Source: Budorcas taxicolor
Lineage: Eukaryota > Chordata > Mammalia > Artiodactyla > Bovidae
Assembly (NCBI RefSeq): GCF_023091745.1
Contig: NW_026291817.1
Span: forward strand, 558,001-622,000
Reading direction: 5' to 3'
DNA length: 64,000 nucleotides
Position 1 is the stretch's first letter. Each line of letters starts with the position of its first letter. Made by a program: the position numbers and the translations under genes. The notes under the pieces were generated by a model. The model worked only from the letters and a program-made list of their open reading frames with translations, searched no databases and was not told where the DNA came from. Positions 22,108 through 34,343 of the stretch are shown here, one piece after another.

Positions 22108-24563
22108 TTGAGATGCGACGGGAACGTCGGGATCTCTTTCCCGATGAAACAGGGAAAGGATCCCTCATCTCGAGCTACGAGGCGGAAACGGGGCTCCTCT
22201 GGATGTGGGCGGGACCCTCGTGATTCCTCTCGAATGGAGACGGGTATGTCGGGGAACTTCTTGATTTGCACCAAGGGTATGAAGGACCCTTTCGAAGTTC
22301 CAGAGGGGAGGTGTGATCAGCCTCGAGACGCCTCAGCGGAAATGGGCCTCATCTCGCCTGGAGGGGAGACCTCCCGGATTTTCTCGAGTTGCTGCAGGTC
22401 TTCTCGAGTTACGACGGGGACCTCAGGGACCCGCTCTGGTGGCCTCAGGAAAGGCCAGTCCTCATGCCAGTTGCTAGGGGACCTCTCGGGATCCCTCTCC
22501 CGTCCATGCCGGGGCCTCAGTCCTTGTGTGGAGTCGGGGCCGGAACCTGAGGATTCCTCTGCAGTGTTGCCATGGATCTTGGGGTGCTTCTGAGTCTCCC
22601 CAGGGGAGTCAGGCCTCGTCTCGAGTGGGGGCATGCACGTGCGCTTTCCTCCCGAGCTGCAGCAGTAGTGTCACGCTTCCTGTCACGTGGATCAAGGGAT
22701 CTGTGGCTTTCCCTCGAGGCTGTCCCTCGAGGTTTTCCCTCGAGGCTTTCCCACAGGGCTGTGCCACGTGCCACCTTGGTGTGAGTCGATCCTCGGCCTG
22801 AAAGACGAGCCGAAGAAGGGAAAAGAGGTTCCTCTGGAGTGGACTGAGACATCTGGGGGACTCTTTGAATGGTGGCACGACCCTGGAGTTCCTCTCGCCA
22901 TTCCTGTTGAGAGGGCCTCCTCTTGAGATGCGACTTGAAACTCGGGAACTCTTTCCCGATGAAACAGGGAAAGGATACCTCATCTCGAGCTATGAGGCGG
23001 AAACGGGGCTCCTCTGGATGTGGGCGGGACCCTCGTGATTCCTCTCGAGTGGAGACGGGTATGTCGGGGAACTTCTTGATTTGCACCAAGGGTGTGAAGG
23101 ACCCTTTCGAAGTTCCAGAGGGGAGGTGTGATCAGCCTCGAGACGCCTCAGCGGAAATGGGCCTCATCTCGCCTGGAGGGGAGAACCTCCTGGATTTTCT
23201 CGAGTTGCGGCAGGTCTTCTCGAGTTACGACGGGGACCTCAGGGACCCGCTCTGGTGGCCTCAGGAAAGGCCAGTCCCCATGCGAGTTGCTAGGGGACCT
23301 CTCGGGATTCCTTTCCCGTCCATGCCGGGGCCTCAGTCCTTGTGTGGAGTCGGGGCCGGAACCTGAGGATTCCTCTCCAGTGTTGCCATGGATCTTGGGG
23401 TGCTTCTGAGTCTCCCCAGGGGAGTCAGGCCTCGTCTCGAGTGGGGGCATGCACGTGCGCTTTCCTCCCGAGCTGCAGCAGTAGTGTCACGCTTCCTGTC
23501 AGGTGGATCAAGGGATCTGTGGCTTTCCCTCGAGGCTGTCCCTCGAGGCTTTCCCACGAGGCTTTCCCACAGGGCTGTGCCACGTGCCACCTTGGTGTGA
23601 GTCGATCCTCGGCGTGAAAGACGAGCCGGTGAAGGGAAAGAGGTTCCTCTGGAATGGACTGAGACATCTGGGGGACTCTTGGAATGGTGGCACGACCCTG
23701 GAGTTCCTCTCGCCGTTCCTGTTGAGAGGGCCTCCTCTTGAGATGCGACGGGAAGGCCGGGAACTCTTTCCCGACGAAGCAGGGAAAGGATCCCTCATCT
23801 CGAGCTACGAGGCGGAAACGGGGCTCCTCTGGATGTGGGCGGGACCCTCGTGATTCCTCTCGAGTGGAGACGGGTATGTCGGGGAACTTCTTGATTTGCA
23901 GCAAGTGTGTGAAGGAGCCTTTCAAAGTTCCAGAGGTGAGGTGTGATCAGCCTTGTCGAGACGCCTCAGCGGAAAAGGGCCTCATCTCGCCTGGAGGGGA
24001 GAACCTCCTGGATTTTCTCGAGTTGCGGCAGGTCTTCTCGAGTTACGACGGGGACCTCAGGGACCCGCTCTGGTGGCCTCAGGAAAGGCCAGTCCCCATG
24101 CGAGTTGCTAGGGGACCTCTCGGGATTCCTCTCCCGTCCATGCCGGGGTCTCAGTCCTTGTGTGGAGTCGGGGCCGGAACCTGAGGATTCCTCTCCAGTG
24201 TTGCCATGGATCTTGGGGTGCTTCTGAGTCTCCCCAGGGGAGTCAGTCCTCGTCTCGAGTGGGGGCATGCACGTGCGCCTTCCTCCCGAGCTGCAGCAGT
24301 AGTGTCACGCTTCCTGTCACGTGGATCAAGGGATCTGTGGCTTTCCCTCGAGGCTGTCCCTCGAGGCTTTCCCACGAGGCTTTCCCACAGGGCTGTGCAA
24401 CGTGCCACCTTGGTGTGAGTCGATCCTCGGTGTGAAAGACGAGCCGGTGAAGGGAAAGAGGTTCCTCTGGAATGGACTGAGACATCTGGGGGACTCTTGG
24501 AATGGTGGCACGACCCTGGAGTTCCTCTCGCCGTTCCTGTTGAGAGGGCCTCCTCTTGAGATG

Positions 24564-25664
24564 CGACGGGATCGCCGGGAACTCATTCCCAACGAAGCAG
24601 GGAAAGGATCCCTCATCTCGAGCTACGAGGCGGAAACGGGGCTCCTCTGGATGTGGGCGGGACCCTCGTGATTCCTCTCGAGTGGAGACGGGTATGTCGG
24701 GGAACTTCTTGATTTGCACAAAGGGTGTGAAGGACCCTTACGAAGTTCCAGAGGGGAGGTGTGATCAGCCTCGAGACGCCTCAGCGGAAATGAGCCTCAT
24801 CTCGCCTGGAGGGGAGAACCTCCTGGATTTTCTCGAGTTGCGGCAGGTCTTCTCGAGTTACGACGGGGACCTCAGGGACCCGCTCTGGTGGCATCAGGAA
24901 AGGCCAGTCCCCATGCGAGTTGCTAGGGGACCTCTCGGGATTCCTCTCCCGTACATGCCGGGGCCTCAGTCCTTGTGTGGAGTCCGGGCCGGAACCTGCG
25001 GATTCCTCTCCAGTGTTGCCATAGATCTTGGGGTGCTTCTGAGTCTCCCCAGGGGAGTCAGGCCTCGTCTCGAGTGGGGGCATGCACGTGCGCTTTCCTC
25101 CCGAGCTGCAGCAGTAGTGTCACGCTTCCTGTCACGTGGATCAAGGGATCTGTGGCTTTCCCTCGAGGCTGTCCCTGGAGGCTTTCCCACGAGGCTTTCC
25201 CACAGGGCTGTGCCACGTGCCACCTTGGTGTGAGTCGATCCTCGGCCTGAAAGACGAGCTGCTGAAGGGAAAAGAGGTTCCTCTGGAATGGACTGAGACA
25301 TCTGGGGGACTCTTGGAATGGTGGCACGACCCTGGAGCTCCTCTCGCCGTTCCTGTTGAGAGGGCCTCCTCTTGAGAGGCGACGGGATCGCCGGGAACTC
25401 ATTCCCGACGAAGCAGGGAAAGGATCCCTCATCTCGAGCTACGAGGCGGAAACGGGGCTCCTCTGGATGTGGGCGGCACCCTCGTGATTCCTCTCGAGTG
25501 GAGACGCGTATGTCGGGGAACTTCTTGATTTGCACCAAGGGTGTGAAGGACCCTTTCGAAGTTCCAGAGGTGAGGTGTGATCAGCCTCGAGACGCCTCAG
25601 CGGAAATGGGCCTCATCTCGCCTGGAGGGGAGAACCTCCTGAATTTTTTCGAGTTGCGGCAGGT
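24564..25664. repeat. Segment shared with 18880-19980 (offset 5684)
   Basis: This is the right-hand partner of the 1.1-kb pair. Differences from the left partner include CATTCCCAACG near 24585, GAGTCCGGGCC near 24980, GCCATAGATC near 25018 (which destroys the NcoI site), GTCCCTGGAGG near 25171 and GAATTTTTTCG near 25642. Confidence 0.75.
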
Positions 25665-27003
25665 CTTCTCGAGTTACGACGGGGACCTCAGGGACCCGCT
25701 CTGGTGGCCTCAGGAAAGGCCAGTCCCCATGCGAGTTGCTAGGGGACCCCTCGGGATTCCTCTCCCGTCCATGCCGGGGCCTCAGTCCTTGTGTGGAGTC
25801 GGGGCCGGAACCTGAGGATTCCTCTCCAGTGTTGCCATGGATCTTGGGGTGCTTCTGAGTCTCCCCAGGGGAGTCAGGCCTCGTCTCGAGTGGGGGCATG
25901 CACGTGCGCTTTCCTCCCGAGCTGCAGCAGTAGTGTCACGCTTCCTGTCAGGTGGATCAAGGGATCTGTGGCTTTCCCTCGAGACTGTCCCTCGAGGCTT
26001 TCCCACGAGGCTTTCCCACAGGGCTGTGCCACGTGCCACCTTGGTGTGAGTCGATCCTCGGCGTGAAAGACGAGCCGGTGAAGGGAAAAGAGGTTCCTCT
26101 GGAGTGGACTGAGACATCTGGGAGACTCTTGGAATGGTGGCACGACCCTGGAGTTCCTCTCGCCATTCCTGTTGAGAGGGCCTCCTCTTGAGATGCGACT
26201 TGAACCTCGCGAACTCTTTCCCGATGAATCAGGGAAAGGATCCCTCATCTCGAGCTATGAGGCGGAAACGGGGCTCCTCTGGATGTGGGCGGGACCCTCG
26301 TGATTCCTCTCGAGTGGAGACGGGTATGTCGGGGAACTTCTTGATTTGCACCAAGGGTGTGAAGGACCCTTACGAAGTTCCAGAGGCGAGGTGTGATCAG
26401 CCTCGACACGCCTCAGCGGAAATGAGCATCATTTCGCCTGGAGGGGAGAACCTCCTGGATTTTCTCGAGTTGCGGCAGGTCTTCTCGAGTTACGACGGGG
26501 ACCTCAGGGACCCGCTCTGGTGGCCTCAGGAAAGGCCAGTCCCCATGCGAGTTGCTAGGGGACCTCTCGGGATTCCTCTCCCGTACATGCCGGGGCCTCA
26601 GTCCTTGTGTGGAGCCGGGGCCGGAACCTGCGGATTCCTCTCCAGTGTTGCCATGGATCTTGGGGTGCTTCTGAGTCTCCCCAGGGGAGTCAGGCCTCGT
26701 CTCGAGTGGGGGCATGCACGTGCGCTTTCCTCCCGAGCTGCAGCAGTAGTGTCACGCTTCCTGTCACGTGGATCAAGGGATCTGTGGCTTTCCCTCGAGG
26801 CTGTCCCTCGAGGCTTTCCCACGAGGCTTTCCCACAGGACTGTGCCACGTGCCACCTTGGTGTGAGTCGATCCTCGGCGTGAAAGGCGAGCCGGTGAAGG
26901 GAAAAGAGGTTCCTCTGGAATGGACTGAGACATCTGGGGGACTCTTGGAATGGTGGCACGACCCTGGAGTTCCTCTCGCCGTTCCTGTTGAGAGGGCCTC
27001 CTC

Positions 27004-30000
27004 TTGAGATGCGACGGGAACGCCGGGAACTCTTTCCCGACGAAGCAGGGAAAGGATCCCTCATCTCGAGCTACGAGGCGGAAACGGGGCTCCTCTGGAT
27101 GTGGGCGGGACCCTCGTGATTCCTCTCGAGTGGAGACGGGTATGTCGGGGAACTTCTTGATTTGCACCAAGGGTATGAAGGACCCTTTCGAAGTTCCAGA
27201 GGTGAGGTGTGATCAGCCTCGAGACGCCTCAGCGGAAATGGGCCTCATCTCGCCTGGAGGGGAGACCTCCCGGATTTTATCGAGTTGCGGCAGGTCTTCT
27301 CGAGGTACGACGGGGACCACAGGTACCCGCTCTGGTGGCCTCAGGAAAGGCCAGTCTCCATGCGATTTGCTAGGGGACCTCTCGGGATTCCTCTCCCGTC
27401 CATGCCGGGGCCTCAGTCCTTGTGTGGAGTCAGGGCCGGAACCTGAGGATTCCTCTCCAGTGTTGCCATGGATCTTGGGGTGCTTCTGAGTCTCCCCAGG
27501 GGAGTCAGGCCTCGTCTCGAGTGGGGGCATGCACGTGCGCTTTCCTCCCGAGCTTCAGCAGTAGTGTCACGCTTCCTGTCAGGTGGATCAAGGGATCTGT
27601 GGCTTTCCCTCGAGGCTGTCCCTCGAGGCTTTCCCACGAGGCTTTCCAAAGGGCTGTGCCACGTGCCACCTTGGTGTGAGTCGATCCTCGGCGTGAAAGA
27701 CGAGCCGGTGAAGGGAAAAGAGGTTCCTCTGGAATGGACTGAGACATCTGGGGGACTCTTGGAATGGTGGCACGACCCTGGAGTTCCTTTCGCCGTTCCT
27801 GTTGAGAGGGCCTCCTCTTGAGTTGAGATGGGAACGCCGGGAACTCTTTCCCGAAGAAGCAGGGAAAGAATCCCTCATCTCGAGCTACGAGTCCGAAACG
27901 GAGCTCCTCTGGATGTGGGCGGGACCCTCGTGATTCCTCTCGAGTGGAGACGGGTATGTCGGGGAACTTCTTGATTTTCACCAAGGGTGTGAAGGAGCCT
28001 TTCGAAGTTCCAGAGGTGAGGTGTGATCAGCCTCGAGACGCCTCAGCGGAAATGGGCCTCATCTCGCCTGGAGGGGAGAACCTCCTGGATTTTCTCGAGT
28101 TGCGGCAGGTCTTCTCGAGTTACGACGGGGACCTCAGGGACCCGCTCTGGTGGCCTCAGGAAAGGCCAGTCCTCATGCCAGTTGCTAGGGGACCTCTCGG
28201 GATTCCTCTCCCGTCCATGCCGGGGCCTCAGTCCTTGTGTGGAGTCGGGGCCGGAACCTGAGGATTCCTCTCCAGTGTTGCCATGGATCTTGGGGTGCTT
28301 CTGAGTCTCCCCAGGGGAGTCAGGCCTCGTCTCGAGTGGGGGCATGCACGTGCGCTTTCCTCCCGAGCTGCAGCAGTAGTGTCACGCTTCCTGTCACGTG
28401 GATCAAGGGATCTGTGTCTCTCCTTCTAGGCTGTCCCTCGAGGCTTTCCCACGAGTCTTTCCCACAGGACTGTGCCACGTGCCACCTTGGTGTCAGTCGA
28501 TCCTCGGCGTGAAAGGCGAGCCGGTGAAGGGAAAAGAGGTTCCTCTGGAATGGACTGAGACATCTGGGGGACTCTTGGAATGGTGGCACGACCCTGGAGT
28601 TCCTCTCGCCGTTCCTGTTGAGAGGGCCTCCTCTTGAGATGCGACGGGAACGCCGGGAACTCTTTCCCGACGAAGCAGGGAAAGGATCCCTCATCTCGAG
28701 CTACGAGGCGGAAACGGGGCTCCTCTGGATGTGGGCGGGACCCTCGTGATTCCTCTCGAGTGGAGACGGGTATGTCGGGGAACTTCTTGATTTGCACCAA
28801 GGGTATGAAGGACCCTTTCGAAGTTCCAGAGGTGAGGTGTGATCAGCCTCGAGACGCCTCAGCGGAAATGGGCCTCATCTCGCCTGGAGGGGAGACCACC
28901 CGGATTTTATCGAGTTGCGGCAGGTCTTCTCGAGGTACGACGGGGACCACAGGTACCCGCTCTGGTGGCCTCAGGAAAGGCCAGTCTCCATGCGAGTTGC
29001 TAGGGGACCTCTCGGGATTCCTCTCCCGTCCATGCCGGGGCCTCAGTCCTTGTGTGGAGTCGGGGCCGGAACCTGAGGATTCCTCTCCAGTGTTGCCATG
29101 GATCTTGGGGTGCTTCTGAGTCTCCCCAGGGGAGTCAGGCCTCGTCTCGAGTGGGGGCATGCACGTGCGCTTTCCTCCCGAGCTGCAGCAGTAGTGTCAC
29201 GCTTCCTGTCAGGTGGATCAAGGGATCTGTGGCTTTCCCTCGAGGCTGTCCCTCGAGGCTTTCCCACGAGGCTTTCCAAAGGGCTGTGCCACGTGCCACC
29301 TTGGTGTGAGTCGATCCTCGGCGTGAAAGACGAGCCGGTGAAGGGAAAAGAGGTTCCTCTGGAATGGACTGATACATCTGGGGGACTCTTGGAATGGTGG
29401 CACGACCCTGGAGTTCCTTTCGCCGTTCCTGTTGAGAGGGCCTCCTCTTGAGTTGAGATGGGAACGCCGGGAACTCTTTCCCGACGAAGCAGGGAAAGAA
29501 TCCCTCATCTCGAGCTACGAGTCCGAAACGGAGCTCCTCTGGATGTGGGCGGGACCCTCGTGATTCCTCTCGAGTGGAGACGGGTATGTCGGGGAACTTC
29601 TTGATTTTCACCAAGGGTGTGAAGGAGCCTTTCGAAGTTCCAGAGGTGAGGTGTGATCAGCCTCGAGACGCCTCAGCGGAAATGGGCCTCATCTCGCCTG
29701 GAGGGGAGAACCTCCTGGATTTTCTCGAGTTGCGGCAGGTCTTCTCGAGTTACGACGGGGACCTCAGGGACCCGCTCTGGTGGCCTCAGGAAAGTCCAGT
29801 CTCCATGCGAGTTGCTAGGGGACCTCTCGGGATTCCTCTCCCGTCCATGCCGGGGCCTCAGTCCTTGTGTGGAGTCGGGGCCGGAACCTGAGGATTCCTC
29901 TCCAGTGTTGCCATGGACCTTGGGGTGCTTCTGAGTCTCCCCAGGGGAGTCAGGCCTCGTCTCGAGTGGGGGCATGCACGTGCGCTTTCCTCCCGAGCTG

Positions 30001-30263
30001 CAGCAGTAGTGTCACGCTTCCTGTCAGGTGGATCAAGGGATCTGTGGCTTTCCCTCGAGGCTGTCCCTCGAGGCTTTCCCACGAGGCTTTCCCACAGGGC
30101 TGTGCCACGTGCCACCTTGGTGTGAGTCGATCCTCGGCGTGAAAGACGAGCCGGTGAAGGGAAAAGAGGTTCCTCTGGAATGGACTGAGACATCTGGGGG
30201 ACACTTGGAATGGTGGCACGACCCTGGAGTTCCTCTCGCCGTTCCTGTTAAGAGGGCCTCCTC
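27004..30263. repeat. Two G-F dimers of 1630 bp
   Basis: G monomers (27004, 28634) are 814 bp. They lack a base in GGGGAGACC and another in TTTCCAAAGGG, and share GAGGTACGACGGGGACCACAGG. F monomers (27818, 29448) begin with TTGAGTTGAGATGGG and have GAATCCCTC (BamHI site lost), GAGTCCGAAACGG and GATTTTCACC. Small differences between the dimers include GAGACCACCC near 28894 and GGAAAGTCCAGTC near 29790. Confidence 0.85.
27818..28440. repeat. F-type segment shared with 40061-40683
   Basis: This stretch and its partner 12243 bp to the right share TTGAGTTGAGATGGG, GATTTTCACC, CCTCATGCCAGTTGC and the mutated first 13-mer CTCTCCTTCTAGG. A visible difference is CGAAGAAGC near 27853 against CGACGAAGC near 40096. 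Confidence 0.75.
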
Positions 30264-33200
30264 TTGAGTTGCGACGGGAACGCCGGGAACTCTTTCCCGA
30301 CGAAGCAGGGAAAGGATCCCTCATTTCGAGCTATGAGGCGGAAACGGGGCTCCTCTGGATGTGGGCGGGACCCTCGTGATTTCTCTCGAGTGGAGACGGG
30401 TATGTCGGGGAACTTCTTGATTTGCACCAAGGGTGTGAATGACCCTATCGAAGTTCCAGAGGGGAGGTGTGATCAGCCTCGAGACGCCTCAGCGGAAATG
30501 GGCCTCATCTCGCCTGGAGGGGAGAACCTCCTGGATTTTCTCGAGTTGCGGCAGGTCTTCTAGAGTTACGACGGGGACCTCAGGGACCCGCTCTGGTGGC
30601 CTCAGGAAAGGCCAGTCCCCATGCGAGTTGCTAGGGGACCTCTCGGGATTCCTCTCCCGTCCATGCCGGGGCCTCAGTCCTTGTGTGGAGTCGGGGCCGG
30701 AACCTGAGGATTCCTCTCCAGTGTTGCCATGGATCTTGGGGTGCTTCTGAGTCTCCCCAGGGGAGTCAGGCCTCGTCTCGAGTGGGGGCATGCACGTGCG
30801 CTTTCCTCCCGAGCTGCAGCAGTAGTGTCACGCTTCCTGTCACGTGGATCAAGGGATCTGTGTCTCTCCTTCTAGGCTGTCCCTCGAGGCTTTCCCACGA
30901 GGCTTTCCCACAGGACTGTGCCACGTGCCACCTTGGTGTGAGTCGATCCTCGGCGTGAAAGGCGAGCCGGTGAAGGGAAAAGAGGTTCCTCTGGAATGGA
31001 CTGAGACATCTGGGGGACTCTTGGAATGGTGGCACGACCCTGGAGTTCCTCTCGCCGTTCCTGTTGAGAGGGCCTCCTCTTGAGATGCGACGGGAACGCC
31101 GGGAACTCTTTCCCGACGAAGCACGGAAAGGATCCCTCATCTCGAGCTACGAGGCGGAAACGGGGCTCCTCTGGATGTGGGCGGGACCCTCGTGATTCCT
31201 CTCGAGTGGAGACGGGTATGTCGGGGAACTTCTTGATTTGCACCAAGGGTATGAAGGACCCTTTCGAAGTTCCAGAGGTGAGATGTGATCAGCCTCGAGA
31301 CGCCTCAGCGGAAATGGGGCTCATCTCGCCTGGAGGGGAGACCTCCCGGATTTTCTCGAGTTGCGGCAGGTCTTCTCGAGGTACGACGGGGACCACAGGG
31401 ACCCGCTCTGGTGGCCTCAGGAAAGTCCAGTCTCCATGCGAGTTGCTAGGGGACCTCTCGGGATTCCTCTCCCGTCCATGCCGGGGCCTCAGTCCTTGTG
31501 TGGAGTCGGGGCCGGAACCTGAGGATTCCTCTCCAGTGTTGCCATGGATCTTGGGGTGCTTCTGAGTCTCCCCAGGGGAGTCAGGCCTCGTCTCGAGTGG
31601 GGGCATGCACGTGCGCTTTCCTCCCGAGCTGCAGCAGTAGTGTCACGCTTCCTGTCAGGTGGATCAAGGGATCTGTGGCTTTCCCTCGAGGCTGTCCCTC
31701 GAGGCTTTCCCACGAGGCTTTCCCACAGGGCTGTGCCACGTGCCACCTTGGTGTGAGTCGATCCTCGGCGTGAAAGACGAGCCGGTGAAGGGAAAAGAGG
31801 TTCCTCTGGAATGGACTGAGACATCTGGGGGACACTTGGAATGGTGGCACGACCCTGGAGTTCCTCTCGCCGTTCCTGTTAAGAGGGCCTCCTCTTGAGT
31901 TGCGACGGGAACGCCGGGAACTCTTTCCCGACGAAGCAGGGAAAGGATCCCTCATTTCGAGCTATGAGGCGGAAACGGGGCTCCTCTGGATGTGGGCGGG
32001 ACCCTCGTGATTTCTCTCGAGTGGAGACGGGTATGTCGGGGAACTTCTTGATTTGCACCAAGGGTGTGAATGACCCTATCGAAGTTCCAGAGGGGAGGTG
32101 TGATCAGCCTCGAGACGCCTCAGCGGAAATGGGCCTCATCTCGCCTGGAGGGGAGAACCTCCTGGATTTTCTCGAGTTGCGGCAGGTCTTCTAGAGTTAC
32201 GACGGGGACCTCAGGGACCCGCTCTGGTGGCCTCAGGAAAGGCCAGTCCCCATGCGAGTTGCTAGGGGACCTCTCGGGATTCCTCTCCCGTCCATGCCGG
32301 GGCCTCAGTCCTTGTGTGGAGTCGGGGCCGGAACCTGAGGATTCCTCTCCAGTGTTGCCATGGATCTTGGGGTGCTTCTGAGTCTCCCCAGGGGAGTCAG
32401 TCCTCGTCTCGAGTGGGGGCATGCACGTGCGCCTTCCTCCCGAGCTGCAGCAGTAGTGTCACGCTTCCTGTCACGTGGATCAAGGGATCTGTGGCTTTCC
32501 CTCGAGGCTGTCCCTCGAGGCTTTCCCACGAGGCTTTCCCACAGGGCTGTGCCACGTGCCACCTTGGTGTGAGTCGATCCTCGGCGTGAAAGACGAGCCG
32601 GTGAAGGGAAAGAGGTTCCTCTGGAATGGACTGAGATATCTGGGGGACTCTTGGAATGGTGGCACGACCCTGGAGTTCCTCTCGCCGTTCCTGTTGAGAG
32701 GGCCTCCTCTTGAGATGCGACGGGAACGCCGGGAACTCTTTCCCGACGAAGCAGGGAAAGGATCCCTCATCTCGAGCTACGAGGCGGAAACGGGGCTCCT
32801 CTGGATGTGGGCGGGACCCTCGTGATTCCTCTCGAGTGGAGACGGGTATGTCGGGGAACTTCTTGATTTGCAGCAAGTGTGTGAAGGAGCCTTTCAAAGT
32901 TCCAGAGGTGAGGTGTGATCAGCCTTGTCGAGACGCCTCAGCGGAAAAGGGCCTCATCTCGCCTGGAGGGGAGAACCTCCTGGATTTTCTCGAGTTGCGG
33001 CAGGTCTTCTCGGGTTACGACGGGGACCTCAGGGACCCGCTCTGGTGGCCTCAGGAAAGGCCAGTCCCCATGCGAGTTGCTAGGGGACCTCTCGGGATTC
33101 CTCTCCCGTCCATACCGGGGCCTCAGTCCTTGTGTGGAGTCGGGGCCGGAACCTGAGGATTCCTCTCCAGTGTTGCCATGGATCTTGGGGTGCTTCTGAG

Positions 33201-34343
33201 TCTCCCCAGGGGAGTCAGGCCTCGTCTCGAGTGGGGGCATGCACGTGCGCTTTCCTCCCGAGCTGCAGCAGTAGTGTCACGCTTCCTGTCAGGTGGATCA
33301 AGGGATCTGTGGCTTTCCCTCGAGGCTGTCCCACGAGGCTTTCCCACTAGGCTTTCCCACAGGGCTGTGCCACGTGCCACCTTGGTGTGAGTCGATCCTC
33401 GGCGTGAAAGACGAGCCGGTGAAGGGAAAAGAGGTTCCTCTGGAATGGACTGAGACATCTGGGGGACACTTGGAATGGTGGCACGACCCTGGAGTTCCTC
33501 TCGCCGTTCCTGTTAAGAGGGCCTCCTCTTGAGTTGCGACGGGAACGCCGGGAACTCTTTCCCGACGAAGCAGGGAAAGGATCCCTCATTTCGAGCTATG
33601 AGGCGGAAACGGGGCTCCTCTGGATGTGGGCGGGACCCTCGTGATTTCTCTCGAGTGGAGACGGGTATGTCGGGGAACTTCTTGATTTGCACCAAGGGTG
33701 TGAATGACCCTATCGAAGTTCCAGAAGGGAGGTGTGATCAGCCTCGAGACGCCTCAGCGGAAATGGGCCTCATCTCGCCTGGAGGGGAGAACCTCCTGGA
33801 TTTTCTCGAGTTGCGGCAGGTCTTCTAGAGTTTCGACGGGGACCTCAGGGACCCGCTCTGGTGGCCTCAGGAAAGGCCAGTCCCCATGTGAGTTGCTAGG
33901 GGACCTCTCGGGATTCCTCTCCCGTCCATGCCGGGGCCTCAGTCCTTGTGTGGAGTCGGGGCCGGAACCTGAGGATTCCTCTCCAGTGTTGCCATGGATC
34001 TTGGGGTGCTTCTGAGTCTCCCCAGGGGAGTCAGTCCTCGTCTCGAGTGGGGGCATGCACGTGCGCCTTCCTCCCGAGCTGCAGCAGTAGTGTCACGCTT
34101 CCTGTCACGTGGATCAAGGGATCTGTGGCTTTCCCTCGAGGCTGTCCCTCGAGCCTTTCCCACGAGGCTTTCCCACAGGGCTGTGCCACGTGCCACCTTG
34201 GTGTGAGTCGATCCTCGGCGTGAAAGACGAGCCGGTGAAGGGAAAGAGGTTCCTCTGGAATGGACTGAGACATCTGGGGGACTCTTGGAATGGTGGCACG
34301 ACCCTGGAGTTCCTCTCGCCGTTCCTGTTGAGAGGGCCTCCTC
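30264..34343. repeat. N-G-N-S-N run with shared TCTAGAG variant
   Basis: N monomers at 30264, 31895 and 33529 share CTTGAGTTGCGACGG, CATTTCGAGC, GTGATTTCTC and GTCTTCTAGAG, the last destroying one CTCGAG. The same combination returns at 38427, placing that monomer in the same lineage. Spacing is 1631 and 1634 bp. The 3-bp difference comes from the +3 indel in the intervening S monomer (32710). Confidence 0.82.

Larger units (their letters stand above)
17661..27003. repeat. Block III: heterogeneous monomers, left copy
   Basis: Monomers start at 18056, 18872, 19688, 20491, 21306, 22108, 22923, 23738, 24556, 25372 and 26188, with lengths 816, 816, 803, 815, 802, 815, 815, 818, 816, 816 and 816. 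Neighbours differ more than in block II. Typical variants are GGATCGCC with CTCATTCCC (18872, 19688, 24556, 25372), CCTTACGAAG (18872, 24556, 26188), GGGTATGAAGG (20491, 21306, 22108), TTGCAGCAAGTG (23738) and GCGACTTGAA (22923, 26188). CCTGCGG replaces CCTGAGG at three places (near 19311, 24995 and 26627). Confidence 0.85.
8139..28090. other. Left copy of a >=20-kb duplication
   Basis: Every monomer from 8233 to the partial one at 27818 has an equivalent in 43233-64000, in the same order and with the same private variants. Offset is 35094 bp up to about 17617 and 35910 bp from 17659. By eye only four single-base differences appear: 12104 T/47198 G, 16171 T/51265 A, 19162 C/55072 G and 20919 G/56829 A. 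The right end is not a true boundary: the window stops while the match continues. Confidence 0.88.

Noticed and set aside
30560..30566. XbaI-like TCTAGAG as a functional site
   Set aside because: It is a single-base variant of CTCGAG shared by one monomer lineage; useful as a marker only.
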